From: Streptomyces sp. DH24
GTDB lineage: Bacteria; Actinomycetota; Actinomycetes; Streptomycetales; Streptomycetaceae
DNA: 64,000 nt
Reading direction: 5' to 3'
Assembly: GCF_029813775.1 (NCBI RefSeq)
Contig: NZ_JARVKW010000014.1
Coordinates: 1-64,000, forward strand
This document shows, one piece after another, positions 1-9,114 of the stretch. The translations under genes and the position numbers were made by a program. Under the pieces are notes generated by a model, which saw nothing but the letters and a program-made list of their open reading frames with translations, was not told the origin of the DNA and searched no databases. Each line of letters starts with the position of its first letter. Position 1 is the stretch's first letter.

Positions 1-56
1 ACCCGCTGGAATAGCTCCCACAGCTCATCCGGCACCAGCCGCTCAACAATCCCCAC
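1..56 (-). mobile_element. IS5-family transposase, N-terminal end only (cut by window edge)
   Basis: Reading down the minus strand from a GTG at 56 gives VGIVERLVPDELWELF, the typical first residues of IS5-type (DUF4096-like) transposases common in Streptomyces. The rest lies outside the window. It begins only 13 bases after the stop of the neighbouring hypothetical gene, so the insertion sequence end probably lies in or at the 3' end of that gene. The family call rests on one short peptide. Confidence 0.55.
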
Positions 57-68
57 GACCTGTCGCAC

Positions 69-536
69 CTACGACTCGCTCGAGCAGTCGGCCTCGATCC
101 AGGTCGCCTGGAGGTCACGGCAGATAAAGGTGAGTGTGCCGTCCCAGCAGGCGATCTCGTGGCTGCAGCCGTCCCTGTGCGGCAGGACCTCGTCGAGGAT
201 CACAGTCCCGAGGCCCGTTCCTCGGTCCTCGTCGGCGGGATCGATGATGAAGCCGGACACCCCTGCGTAGCGGATCAGCAGGTCTTGATCGTGCTTCCAG
301 CAGTTGTGCTGGAACTCGACCTCCATCTCCTCACTGCCGGCGGCCCGGACGGCCCGGAGTGTCAGGTCCTTCACACATCGCCTGCTGCTGAAGTCGTAGT
401 GGCCCGAATCAGTGGCGAAGGCTCTGGCGCCCGGCGGCAGGTCACCGGAGATCGAGGATAGGTGGCTCAGGTAGGGGGCCGGGTCCAAGACCCCTGACAG
501 GTCGCCGACCTGCGCATCAAGATTGATGTACTCCAT
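69..536 (-). CDS. Hypothetical protein, about 155 aa
   Basis: I do not recognise the family. The product is soluble and acidic with no signal peptide or membrane segment. It has three cysteines in the C-terminal half, including one in 'HEIACWDGTLTF', and ends in a low-complexity tail. I chose ATG 536 (MEYINLD) because GAAGG lies just upstream; an in-frame ATG at 566 adds ten residues and also has a weak ribosome site. An insertion-sequence transposase starts 13 bases after the stop, so the natural C-terminus may have been replaced. Codon use is normal for the window, so I take it as a real gene. Confidence 0.6.
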   Translation of the reverse strand: MEYINLDAQVGDLSGVLDPAPYLSHLSSISGDLPPGARAFATDSGHYDFSSRRCVKDLTLRAVRAAGSEEMEVEFQHNCWKHDQDLLIRYAGVSGFIIDPADEDRGTGLGTVILDEVLPHRDGCSHEIACWDGTLTFICRDLQATWIEADCSSES

Positions 537-617
537 CGACCTTCGCCCCCACTCATGACTTTCCACTGGCCGACGAATCGTCGCACAGACTCACCAAATG
601 AGATGCCGTCTTAACAG

Positions 618-746
618 GTCAAGGCCCTGCTGGAGTCCAACGCCGACCTTGGTCGTCGTGTCCGGCGCCGCCGCCTCGAGCAGGTCGGCTCCAGGACGCT
701 GTCCCTGGCAGCTGTCCGGGAGCACGACCTGCTGACGGGCGCCTGA
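618..746 (+). pseudogene. RecQ helicase C-terminal remnant
   Basis: The plus frame ends in EQVGSRTLSLAAVREHDLL-TGA before TGA at 744. The last residues of the RecQ gene at 7140 read EQVGYKTLSLTAVQEGDLL-TGT. About 16 of 22 positions agree and both stop at the same point, so this is the tail of a second recQ copy. Upstream similarity ends within about 20 codons. No helicase motif remains, so it cannot encode a helicase. Confidence 0.6.
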
Positions 747-769
747 GCAGTTGCTCCGGACCCGCGCGC

Positions 770-1483
770 CTACGACGTACCGGGCGGGTCGCGCAGGATG
801 TCCGTGGTGATGTCCGGCAATGACCTGCCGGTGCGGAGGGCCTCGGCGCGCATGAGGGCGAGGGCGTCCTCAGGGCTGATCCGCCGTCGGGCCGCCAGGG
901 CTCCGACGGCACGCCAGGTGTCGAACCAGTGGGCACGGACCACCTGCTCCGGCTCCCACGCCGGGGCGTCGTTCCCCGTGAGCAGCATCTCGCGGGTGGG
1001 CATGAGCGTTGCCGTCACCGCGTCGGCCACGTGGGGCGCCTGCTCCAGGGCGTCCTCATCGAGAGCGCGGGGCCGTGTCGACAGCAGGTCTACCGATCCG
1101 AGGACGTAGTCGCCGAAGAACAGGGGGAGCGCGTACACCGAGCCCACTTCCGGGAGCTTCTCGCGCGCCATCGCCCCGAACAGCGGCCAGGGCGTCAGTT
1201 CCTGCCGCAGGTCGTCCACGGCCACGGGCTCGCCGGTCTGCGCGGCACTGATGCAGGGCCCCTCCAGCACCGTGAACTGGATCTCCTCCAGCAGCAGGGC
1301 GGCATCGTCCGACGCGGCGAGCAGCTGGCGGGAAGGGGTGTCGGTGAGCAACGACAAGGTGGCACCGTCCACGCCGAGTCCCTCGCACACCGCCGCGCAC
1401 ACCCGCCGGGGAACCTCCTCGCCGGGGGTGCCCGCCGCGGCTTCCGCGACCAGCCGCACCGCCTTCGTCGCCTCGGCCGTCAT
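770..1483 (-). CDS. GAF-ANTAR sensor and antiterminator protein
   Basis: 237 aa. Residues about 10-150 form a GAF domain with the phrases 'VLEGPCISAAQTGEPVAV' and 'VGSVYALPLFFGDYVLG', typical of Streptomyces GAF sensors. The last 60 residues form an ANTAR RNA-binding module (RRRISPEDALALMRAEALR). Such proteins sense small ligands or redox state and bind paired RNA hairpins to relieve termination. The gene stands alone, convergent to the recQ remnant. A second GAF-ANTAR gene lies at 52260. The start is the first ATG; no clear partner gene or target hairpin is visible beside it. Confidence 0.85.
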   Translation of the reverse strand: MTAEATKAVRLVAEAAAGTPGEEVPRRVCAAVCEGLGVDGATLSLLTDTPSRQLLAASDDAALLLEEIQFTVLEGPCISAAQTGEPVAVDDLRQELTPWPLFGAMAREKLPEVGSVYALPLFFGDYVLGSVDLLSTRPRALDEDALEQAPHVADAVTATLMPTREMLLTGNDAPAWEPEQVVRAHWFDTWRAVGALAARRRISPEDALALMRAEALRTGRSLPDITTDILRDPPGTS

Positions 1484-1921
1484 CCGGCCCTCCGCAGCCC
1501 TGACGCATGTGCCCCGATGCCCACCGTCACGTGTCTCCCTGTGTCATCCGAGCGGACGGCCACCGCCGCCGACTCACCGCCCCTGTGCCCGCGGCGGACG
1601 CCGATCCGCGCATGTCGGGTGCCCTGTGTCGCCGCATGCAAGCCACGTACGGCACATGAGACCTGGTCGACTCGGGGGAGGGCAAGCGGCGGGGCCGCCG
1701 CTCCCACGGCTGCCGCAGCCGCAGCAGATGCGGGGGGAAGTAAACGAGCTTGCCAGCTGGTGGTGCCGAAAAGAGGCAGTTGAACGACTCGCCTGCTCAC
1801 CGGCCCCTGACACCCCGGCACGACCGGACCTCCGGGATCTCCCGGACGAGTCTCCCGCTGGTGTTCCCGATGTGGACTGCTCAGGTCGCTACTGGGGCGG
1901 CTCCCGACGACCCGGACCGCC
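1484..1921. other. No recognisable gene
   Basis: Open frames here lack recognisable domains and none has a convincing ribosome site. Nothing supports a gene between the GAF-ANTAR start and the cydB remnant. Any promoter for the GAF-ANTAR gene would lie in the first 100 bases. Confidence 0.4.
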
Positions 1922-2659
1922 TTGGTCGGGACGGTGACGTCATGGGCTGCGAGGCCAAGTGATCCACCCTGTATTCCACCACTCCGCTGGCAGACGGCCG
2001 GCCCCGCCCGCGGTCGGTGCCGCGGCCTTGGCTTCGCCGGCCGGGACGTGACGGCTCTGCGGGCCTCGCTGCTCGGAGCCCAACGCCTCTTCGGCGCCAC
2101 CTTCGCCTTCTCCTCCCTGGCCACGCCCTTCTTCCTGGGCACCGTGGCGGGCGCGGTGGCCTCCGACCGGGTCCCCGCAGGCATCACCCAAGACGACACC
2201 GTCTCCAGCTGGCTCAACCCCACCTCCCTGATCAGCGGGGCTCTCGCGGTGGGAACCGCCGCCCGCCTCGCCGCGGTCTATCTCACCCGAGACGCCTTCA
2301 CCGCTGCGACCGCGTGGGCCGTCGGTACGGCAACGGCTTGGCGCGCGGGGGGCACCCGGCCCTCGCCGGACGATCCGGCCTTCGCCGTGCTCAACAGCGT
2401 GAGCCCGGCTGCGGTGATCGCCCACCTGACGGGCTGGCCGCGCAGGCGGACGCGGCTTGGTCTTCCGTGGCTCACGGACTGCGAAGGGCTTGGCCCGCGG
2501 CTTGTGCCGTACTACAACCCGATCCTCTACGTCTCCGGTACCGCGGCCGTGGCAGCCTTGCTCCTGGAGAACGACTCCGCTCCGCGACGCCTGCCGCTGC
2601 TGACTACTGCGCTGTTCCCGTCCTCGTCGCCGCCCAGCGTGCGGAACACCGCCGGCTGA
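1922..2659 (+). pseudogene. cydB: Cytochrome bd oxidase subunit II remnant
   Basis: Only about 85 residues at 2045-2296 are recognisable. LLGAQRLFGATFAFSS, ATPFFLGTVAGAVAS and SSWLNPTSLISGALAVGT match the middle of CydB, the quinol oxidase membrane subunit, normally about 335 aa. Before and after this segment the frame loses similarity and hydrophobicity, and no cydA lies nearby. The open frame is long only because GC-rich DNA rarely contains stops. Together with the broken ctaC downstream it marks a collapsed respiratory locus. Confidence 0.6.
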
Positions 2660-2949
2660 AGGCGATCGCGGCGGCCCGCCCCGGCTGGTGGAACCGCCGT
2701 CTTGTTGAAGCCGGACATTTCGCTCGACACCACGGCTGATCAACGCCGTGTGGCGCCGATGCCTGGCTGATGAGGCGCTGGCTCGTTGTCGGCCTGCGCG
2801 GGGCCGTCGCCGCAGAGCTCCCCGAGCGGCGAAGCCGGCCGGGACTCCCGCCTCAGCGACCTGCACAGCGAGCTGGAGCGAGCACACCTTGCTCTGCCTG
2901 CTTCAGCGACCGCCCGGCACGGCCGTGACTTTGCTCATCCCCGGGGTCC

Positions 2950-3857
2950 TTACAGTTTGCGTGGCTCAGCGTTTCTGGCCGGGTCAGTGATGTCGATGCC
3001 CGCCGGAATGAAGCCGCGCTGCCCCTTGGCGGCCAGTTCCTCGAGGTGCTGTTGATAGCGGTCAGGGGTGACGACTTTGACGTTGAACAGCATCCGGGCG
3101 TGGTCGACGCCGCAAAGTTCGGCGCACTTCCCCCGGAAGGTGCCTTCGCGGTTGGGGGTCACCTCGAAGGCATTGACATTGTGGCCCGGGAAAACGTCCT
3201 GCTTCATCAGGAACGGCAACACCCAGAAAGAATGGATGACGTCACGCGAGGACAGGACGAACCGGACCTCCTCGCCCACCGGTAGCCACAGCGTCGGGCC
3301 GGGATTACCGGTCTGCGGGTTGCGGGTGCTGGGGACGCCCACGTCGTAGACACCTTCGGCGCCTTCGGGGAAATCCTTGCTGTACCTGTCCGGAACGATC
3401 CTCAGGTCGGGATCGGCGTTCGCGTTGCCCGTATCTGCCTTGCCGTCCACGTTCTCGATGTAGTTGAAGCCCCAGCTCCACTGGAAGCCGACCACGCCGA
3501 TCGTGTGGGCCGGCCGTTCGGAGAGTGCGAGGAGCTCGGACTCGTCGCGGGCGGTGAAGTAGAAGAGGACCGAGACGGTGATCAGCGGAACCGTGGTGTA
3601 CAGCGCCTCGATCGGCATGTTGTACCGGGTCTGCGGGGGAACCTCGACCTTCGTCCTGCTGCGCCGGTGGAAGATCGCCGCCCACAGGATCAGCCCCCAG
3701 ACCACCACTCCCACGGCCAGCGCAGCCGCCCAGGACCCCTGCCACAGGGGAAAGGATCCGCGGAGCCTCCTCCGTTACCGGGGTGGGCATCCCCAGGCGG
3801 GGGAAGTCCTTGTACGCACAACTGGTGGCGGTCGCCAGGACCAGGCCCGCAGTCAGT
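2950..3857 (-). pseudogene. ctaC: Cytochrome c oxidase subunit II, frameshifted near the N-terminus
   Basis: The downstream frame (start 3714 at the earliest ATG) carries the whole periplasmic domain. It has the CuA ligands CAELCGVDHARM plus the upstream His in VIHSFW, and the second transmembrane helix. The N-terminal part, with a lipobox-like LATATSC followed by YKDFPRLGMPTPVTEE, lies in another frame. Restoring LSLWQGSWAAALAVG requires removing one C from a run of four near 3750. The leader also lacks a good start codon and runs into the hemerythrin remnant. Subunits I and III are absent. A 254-aa product from 3714 would lack the signal peptide and first helix. Confidence 0.75.
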
Positions 3858-4290
3858 GTCGCTCTCGAGCCTGCATCTCCTCGTCCAAGACTTGGGGTGA
3901 CAAGCGGCCGGCTGTCATTCCACCCGGATGGCTGCCCTCCAGGAGGTCGTCAAAGCCGTCGCCGATGCATGGAGCTGTTGAGGGAGCTGCTGCGGTAGCG
4001 ATGATCATCGACCACGACACCGGCTGTAGGCCCGTCAGAGTGGGCGCCCAGCGGGCGGCGGTGCCCTGCTTCCGTTTCGTGGCCTCGCGTTCCTCACGCA
4101 GCCGTTCCTCAACCACCTTCTCGCCGCCCGGCCCTGCCAGGCGGGTGAAGGGATGGATCATCTCCTCCTCGGCCGTCTCGTGCACGGCGAGCAGGCGGAC
4201 GAGGCGGCGAAAGGCGGCCCGCCGCTCGTCCCCGGTGGTCTTCTCCACCTCGTCGAGCAGATTGCGGATGTCGCCGTACTGGCGCCCTGC
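3853..4290 (-). pseudogene. Hemerythrin HHE-domain remnant fused into the ctaC leader
   Basis: EKTTGDERRAAFRRLVRLLA, VHETAEEEMIHPFTRLAG and EKVVEERLREERE are a standard HHE cation-binding core of Streptomyces hemerythrin proteins. The preceding residues YGDIRNLLDEV are present but without a start codon, because the segment lies in a different frame of the ctaG tail. After the core the frame drifts into unrelated sequence and stops at 3853 inside the ctaC leader. Both ends are therefore lost. An intact hemerythrin protein lies at 6318. Confidence 0.6.
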
Positions 4291-5150
4291 CGACGGTCAC
4301 CGAGTGCCCCGGCTGCACTGGTCAACCTCTGTTTGGAGCCGGTCGGGGCAGCTCCACGTCGGGTGCGACGGGCACGGGCACGTCCGCCGGCCGTGTACCA
4401 GCCCACCCCCAGCACCACCGCCAGGGCAGCGTCCACCACGTCGCCGCCGTAGTACATCCATTGGGCGCCGCTGTGTAGGTCGGCAGGAGTGAAGTCGGTG
4501 CCGGGCGGCGGCAGCGCGTACAGGGTCTTGGCGAGCACCGCGTGCGCGGCGCCGGCGGCCAGCAAGGTGGCACCGCGTACGGCGACACTCCAGCGACGGC
4601 GCACCGGATCGAGCTGGCACACGGCGAAGGTGAACACGAGCCCTGCCGCCAGCATGTGCGCGTGCACCACGCCGTGCAGCAACGGCTGGTGCCGCATGGC
4701 CGCGAACAGCTCCGTCCGATACAGCAACCAGAGGCCGCCCACGTTCAGCAGAGCCGCCAGCGGTGGGAGGACGAGCCAGTCGACGGGACGGGATCGCGCG
4801 AGGACCCGCAGGCGTCTTCGTAACCGGCCGGGCCTGAGGGCTCGCAGGGCGAGGGTGAGGGGGCGGGCCGCGACGAACAGCAGCGGGGCGGCCATGCCGA
4901 CGACGAGGTGCTGGATCATGTGCCCGGTGAACGGTCCTCCCGGCGCAGCTCCCCCCGACGCCCAGGCCGTACCGACGCCCCCGGCGGTGAACGACACATC
5001 CCGCCACCGGGGCCAGGCATCACCACGGCGCCGCAGACGCCCCGCGGCCAGCAGATACGCCACCGCCACCAGCAGCGCGGCCACGACGGTGAGCAGCTGG
5101 CCCGTCCCGGGTCCGGTGGCCGGGCCGGGGTGGACGTGCGCGAGTGTCAC
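4158..5150 (-). CDS. CtaG-type cytochrome c oxidase assembly membrane protein
   Basis: 330 aa from GTG 5150. It has about seven membrane helices in the caa3_CtaG arrangement, including FTGHMIQHLVVGMAAPLL, VVHAHMLAAGLVFTFAVCQ and QWMYYGGDVVDAALAVVLG. Conserved histidines and methionines lie in the helices, fitting a copper-related role in oxidase assembly. The GTG overlaps the TGA of the DUF2243 gene (GTGA), so the two are translationally coupled. The last 40 or so residues run over the hemerythrin remnant in another frame and are probably a foreign tail from the same rearrangement. The core looks functional. Confidence 0.8.
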   Translation of the reverse strand: MTLAHVHPGPATGPGTGQLLTVVAALLVAVAYLLAAGRLRRRGDAWPRWRDVSFTAGGVGTAWASGGAAPGGPFTGHMIQHLVVGMAAPLLFVAARPLTLALRALRPGRLRRRLRVLARSRPVDWLVLPPLAALLNVGGLWLLYRTELFAAMRHQPLLHGVVHAHMLAAGLVFTFAVCQLDPVRRRWSVAVRGATLLAAGAAHAVLAKTLYALPPPGTDFTPADLHSGAQWMYYGGDVVDAALAVVLGVGWYTAGGRARARRTRRGAAPTGSKQRLTSAAGALGDRRQGASTATSAICSTRWRRPPGTSGGPPFAASSACSPCTRRPRRR

Positions 5151-5638
5151 GACGCCGGCCCGGCCCCGCTGCGGCGGGCCGCACGCAGGGCCAGGATCAC
5201 GCCGATGAGCAGCAGGACCAGGCCGGCGATGTTCCACGCCCAGTCGTACGGGGTGACGTCCACCCCGTAGCGGATCTGGTGCAGGCGCAGCAGTTTGTGG
5301 TCCACGATCCCGTCGAACAGCTGGAAGACGCCCAGTCCGAGGAAGAAGCCCGGCCAGGCGTGGGCCGGCACCAGGGCCCCGCGGCGGCGCAGATCGGCGT
5401 AGAGGAAGAACCCCGCGACCAGAGCAAGCAGTTCGGCGGTGTGCAGCAGTCCGTCGGACAGCAGGCCCACGCCGGAGGTGGAACGATCGTAGAAGTGGTG
5501 CCACCCCAGGATCTGATGGAAGATGATCTCGTCGACCGAGGCCATGACCGCCGCACCGATCAGCGCGCAGACGGCCATGGACCTGCGGGTCGCGGAGCCG
5601 GTGTCCGGTGCGGTGTCGGACCGGGCGGAGTCGCTCAT
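5147..5638 (-). CDS. DUF2243 membrane protein
   Basis: 163 aa, four predicted membrane helices. The signature VDEIIFHQILGWHHFYD and FQLFDGIVDHKLLRLHQIRY identifies DUF2243, with histidines in membrane segments suggestive of metal or heme binding. I chose ATG 5638 because GGAAGGAAGAG lies directly upstream; the frame extends further to 5749 without support. It is coupled by a 4-bp overlap to the CtaG-like gene, an arrangement often seen in actinobacteria next to cytochrome oxidase subunits. The function of the domain is not established. Confidence 0.85.
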   Translation of the reverse strand: MSDSARSDTAPDTGSATRRSMAVCALIGAAVMASVDEIIFHQILGWHHFYDRSTSGVGLLSDGLLHTAELLALVAGFFLYADLRRRGALVPAHAWPGFFLGLGVFQLFDGIVDHKLLRLHQIRYGVDVTPYDWAWNIAGLVLLLIGVILALRAARRSGAGPAS

Positions 5639-5945
5639 GGCTCTTCCTTCCCGCTGTACGACGACGTCGGCTGGGGATGCCCGGCGCCGGGTACCCGCCA
5701 GGACAGGGCCAAGCACAAGTGCACCGGCCCTCAAGGGAGAGGAGAACACGCTTCAGGACAGGGACGGGGAACGCCGCCCATGCCCGATGTCGCAGGAGTT
5801 GGAGGCCGGTTCCCGCGCCAACCGGCATCGCAGCGGTCACTCGGCCGGCGGCACAGCGAGGACATGGGTGGATTCGGCACGCGGACGGCCAGTCGTCCGG
5901 CCGGGACGCCTGCTGGGCGATCACCGATGCCGGGCGGTGTCTTCC
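5639..5945. other. Intergenic region, nothing recognised
   Basis: Lies between two minus-strand genes. It should contain the promoter of the DUF2243-ctaG pair. No open frame here looks like a protein. Confidence 0.4.
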
Positions 5946-6209
5946 CTACGTCGATGTCGTGGTCTCGTCGCCCTCTCCGGTGTCCGGTTCGGCGCGCTTT
6001 TCGGCGCCCGTCTCCAGGTAGCCGGGGTCGTCGCCCGCGACCCGGCCCACGAAGACGTCGTTGGGCGTCGTCCCCGTCGTGCTGTGCCGGTCCGCCGCCT
6101 CGGTGTCCGGCTTACCGCCGGTGTCCTCCGGCCGACCCGAACGGACCTCTGCGGAGGGCTCGTTCGTGCGACCCCCCAGGTGTTCGCGGACCCATGACCA
6201 CGCGGACAT
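5946..6209 (-). CDS. Small acidic hypothetical protein, 87 aa
   Basis: The sequence is polar, rich in Glu, Asp, Gly and Thr, and probably disordered apart from an N-terminal MSAWSWVREHLGG helix. A central phrase DVFVGRVAGDDPGYLETGAE looks conserved-protein-like rather than random. No domain is recognised. It precedes no obvious operon partner; the hemerythrin gene ends about 100 bases upstream on the same strand. Kept as a probable gene on codon use and length. Confidence 0.5.
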   Translation of the reverse strand: MSAWSWVREHLGGRTNEPSAEVRSGRPEDTGGKPDTEAADRHSTTGTTPNDVFVGRVAGDDPGYLETGAEKRAEPDTGEGDETTTST

Positions 6210-6317
6210 GATGCCTCCCGATCAGAAGATGCGTGCGACGTCGACGGCGTGCCCGTGGTGCCCTCGGCACCCAGCGCCGCAGGGTGCCCTCGGCACCCAG
6301 CGCCGCACCGGGTTGGT

Positions 6318-6992
6318 TCACCGTCGTTTGCGGCGCATCGCGACGGCCGCGGCCAGCACCAGAACCCCGGCGAGCCCGGTGAAGACCTTCTTGGCAGTGG
6401 CCATGGGCGTGCTCAGTCCGAAGGCGTCGCGCATCCGGTCGTAGAGACCGAGCGGCACCCCCAGGACCGCGTTGCCGGGCGGGCGCCGCGGGATGACGGG
6501 GTGGGGATGGGTGGGCGCGCTGCGTCGCACCGTGTCCCATGCCGTGCCGAGCCGGCGCAGCTGCGCGGCGGGCAGCGCTTCCTGCAGCCGGGGCAGCACG
6601 AGGTCCTCCTCGTCGCGGATGTCCTGCCGTATCAGCGCGAAGACCCGCCGTACCTTCTCCTCACGCTCGGAAGAACCCGGACTCAGGCGTTCGATGTCGG
6701 CGACAAGATCGTTGATCTGCTGGTGTTCCTCCTCGACCCGCAAGGTCAACTCGTGCCCGTCCTCGACCGAGCGCCGGACGGCCGGCCACAGCACGGTCTC
6801 CTCGGCGAAGGCATGGCTGAAGACCAGCTGGACGGTCTCCTGCAGGACCGGTTCGCGGTCCTCGCCGTCCGCCAGGGTCTGATAGCGGTCCATCAACCTG
6901 TCCATCTCGACATGATCACGGCGTTGCCGGGCCAGCACGCTGCTCGGGCCGCCCAGTTGCTCAACCGTCTGCTCTTTGATCGTCTCGGGCAT
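6318..6992 (-). CDS. Hemerythrin HHE-domain protein with C-terminal membrane anchor
   Basis: 224 aa. The helical HHE core spans roughly residues 20-140, with His and Glu ligands in RRDHVEMDRLM, VFSHAFAEETVLWP, RVEEEHQQINDLV and RQDIRDEEDLVLPRL. Such proteins bind a di-iron centre and sense or buffer oxygen or NO. A linker rich in Pro and Arg leads to a single membrane helix (FTGLAGVLVLAAAVAM) and a basic tail, placing the core in the cytoplasm at the membrane. ATG 6992 is chosen because GAGGAGAG lies just upstream. A GGGTACCC box about 75 bases further upstream may be promoter. Confidence 0.85.
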   Translation of the reverse strand: MPETIKEQTVEQLGGPSSVLARQRRDHVEMDRLMDRYQTLADGEDREPVLQETVQLVFSHAFAEETVLWPAVRRSVEDGHELTLRVEEEHQQINDLVADIERLSPGSSEREEKVRRVFALIRQDIRDEEDLVLPRLQEALPAAQLRRLGTAWDTVRRSAPTHPHPVIPRRPPGNAVLGVPLGLYDRMRDAFGLSTPMATAKKVFTGLAGVLVLAAAVAMRRKRR

Positions 6993-7139
6993 GGATCTCT
7001 CCTCTGCGCAGACCGGCCGCGACGCCCGTCCGCCCCAGCGGCTGTTGACAGTGTCCAGTAGCGGGTACCCCGACGCGGTGTAGCGCACCTTTTGTGGTGT
7101 TTCAACACGCTGCTCGGCCCGGCCCGGTCGCCGGGCACG

Positions 7140-8714
7140 TCAGGTGCCGGTCAGCAGGTCGCCCTCCTGTACTGCTGTCAGGGACAGCGTCTTGTAGCCG
7201 ACCTGCTCGAACAGCACGACGAGGCGGTCCTCCTCCGTGCGCATCACGGTGCCCGCACCCCACTCCGCGTGGCGCACCCGGTCGTTCGTCTCATAGGGCC
7301 CGCCGTGCCCGGGCGGGGGAGCGGCGTCCCGGTGCCCGGCCCCGGCGGCGGGGTGCTCGGCCTCGCGGTCGCACACGTCGCACCGCCCGCACGGTTCGTC
7401 GAGCTGCTCGCCGAAGTAGCCCAGAAGGTACTGACGGCGGCAGGTGGGCGTCTCGGCGTAGCCGCGCATCATCTCGATGCGCGAGCGGTCGACGCGCCGC
7501 CGCCGCTCGAACTCCCGCGCCGCTCCTTCCGCGGCCTCGTCCGCCGTGCGGCCGGGCAGAGCCCGGACCGCGCGGCGCCTGCCCTCGACGGTCACCGCTC
7601 CTGCCTCTTCCAGCAGGTTCAGCAGATCGCTGGTCTTCCGGCGCGACAGGCCGCACAGCCGCGCTGTCCGGCTACGGCTCTGCGGGACGTCCTGGCCGAG
7701 CAGCGTGGCCATGATCCGGCGCAGTGCGTCGGCGTCCAGGGCCCGGGCCGTGAGGAACTTCTGCAGGCCCAGGTCCTCGGGGCGGTAGAACAGCACCGCC
7801 TCTGCCGGCTCCCCGTCCCGGCCGGCGCGTCCGATCTCCTGGTAGTAGGAGTCCAGTGACTCCGGGACGGACGCGTGGGCGACGAACCGTACGTCGGGCT
7901 TGTCGATGCCCATCCCGAAAGCGGAGGTGGCCACCACCACGGCGGGAGCGCCGGCCATGAAGCCGTCGTGGATCCGGCAGCGGTCGGCCGCCTTCATGCC
8001 CGCGTGGTACGCCTCGGCGTCCACCCCGTCCTGCCGAAGTCGCCCCGCGTACGTCTCGGCGTCCTTGCGGGTGGCGGTGTAGAGGATGCCCGGAGCGCAC
8101 GCCTTGGCCGTCCAGCGAGAGACGGCCTCACGTTCGGCGGGGTCGTCGGTGAAGGTGCGCACCGCCAGGTGGATGGTGGGCCGGTCGGTCCCGGTCGTCA
8201 CGACGTGAGCCTCGCGCATGTGCAGGTGCTCGACGATGTCCGCCCTGACCGGGGCCGCGGCCGTCGCCGTCAGAGCGAGTACCGGCGGGCGGCCCAGTCG
8301 TTCGGCGGCCTCGCCCAGGTTCAGGTAGTCGGGACGGAAATCGTGTCCCCAGGCGGAGACGCAGTGGGCCTCGTCCACGACGAACAGCGAGGGGCCCAGT
8401 TCCCTCAGCTGTTCCACGACACTGTCTTTGGTCAACTGCTCGGGGGACAGGAACAGGTACTCGGCATCACCGTCCCGGATCGCCCGCCAGCCCCTCTCCG
8501 TGTCCGACTCGGGCTGTGCGGAGTTCACGGCCACGGCGTCCGGTGCCGCGCTCTCCCGCAGGCCGGCGACCTGGTCGCGCTGCAGCGCGATCAGCGGCGA
8601 CACCACGACCGCGGGACCACCGAGCACGACGGTCGGCACCTGATAGATCGCCGACTTGCCGGAACCGGTGGGCATGACGACCAGCACGTCGCGGCCCTCG
8701 AGCAGTGCCTCCAT
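7140..8714 (-). CDS. recQ: RecQ-family ATP-dependent DNA helicase, slightly N-terminally shortened
   Basis: 524 aa. Walker A MPTGSGKSAIYQVP, DEAH-type VVDEAHCVSAWGHDFRPDY, motif III LTATA, and the helicase C motifs FGMGIDKPDVRFV and YYQEIGRAGRDGEP are intact. The RQC zinc site is CRRQYLL ... CGRCDVC. It unwinds recombination and replication intermediates in the 3'-5' direction. In-frame sequence upstream of ATG 8714 reads ARERFGWSDLAAEQTEA, normal RecQ N-terminus, but a stop occurs about 25 codons upstream with no ATG or GTG. The natural start is thus lost to a junction with a GAF-domain gene. The helicase core is complete, so it may still be active. Confidence 0.9.
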   Translation of the reverse strand: MEALLEGRDVLVVMPTGSGKSAIYQVPTVVLGGPAVVVSPLIALQRDQVAGLRESAAPDAVAVNSAQPESDTERGWRAIRDGDAEYLFLSPEQLTKDSVVEQLRELGPSLFVVDEAHCVSAWGHDFRPDYLNLGEAAERLGRPPVLALTATAAAPVRADIVEHLHMREAHVVTTGTDRPTIHLAVRTFTDDPAEREAVSRWTAKACAPGILYTATRKDAETYAGRLRQDGVDAEAYHAGMKAADRCRIHDGFMAGAPAVVVATSAFGMGIDKPDVRFVAHASVPESLDSYYQEIGRAGRDGEPAEAVLFYRPEDLGLQKFLTARALDADALRRIMATLLGQDVPQSRSRTARLCGLSRRKTSDLLNLLEEAGAVTVEGRRRAVRALPGRTADEAAEGAAREFERRRRVDRSRIEMMRGYAETPTCRRQYLLGYFGEQLDEPCGRCDVCDREAEHPAAGAGHRDAAPPPGHGGPYETNDRVRHAEWGAGTVMRTEEDRLVVLFEQVGYKTLSLTAVQEGDLLTGT

Positions 8715-9114
8715 CGCCTCCGTCTGCTCGGCGGCCAGGTCGCTCCACCCGAACCGTTCCCGGGCGACCGTCCGCGGACTGCAGGCTCACCTCCAGGACG
8801 CCGATGCAGTCGCCGCGGTTGGTGACCGGCGTGATGGCGCGCCGTCCGCCCTGGCCGCCCGGTTCCACCTTCTGGCGCTGGCTCTGCAGGACGCTGTCGT
8901 AGACGCTGCCCTGCAGGTCGATCGGCTCGCCAGGGGCCGCGGGCTCATCGCCGGTCAGGCGTACCAGCCGCTGGCCGATGAGGTGGACGAACAGGAAGGA
9001 CACGGCCTCGGCACCGAACCGCTTCTGCAGGTCGTGTGCCACCACGCCGACGGACTCACCGGGCGGGGCCGCTTCCGCAGCGGCCAGCAACTCGCCCAAT
9101 TCCAAGATCTCCAC
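8467..9114 (-). pseudogene. N-terminal GAF fragment of a SpoIIE-type phosphatase, joined to recQ
   Basis: From GTG 9114 the first 120 residues resemble the N-terminal GAF-like region of Streptomyces PP2C/SpoIIE phosphatases (LQKRFGAEAVSFLFVHLIG; AITPVTNRGDCIGVLEVSL). At about 8795 the similarity stops and the frame continues to 8467 inside recQ in the wrong frame. The phosphatase catalytic domain is absent. The join lies near a CTGCAG. This is a deletion junction that removed both the phosphatase C-terminus and the recQ start. Confidence 0.6.

Noticed and set aside
7065..7070. GGGTACCC upstream of the hemerythrin gene as a SigB promoter
   Set aside because: No GNNT at 14-16 bases on the minus strand; noted only as a possible -10 box.
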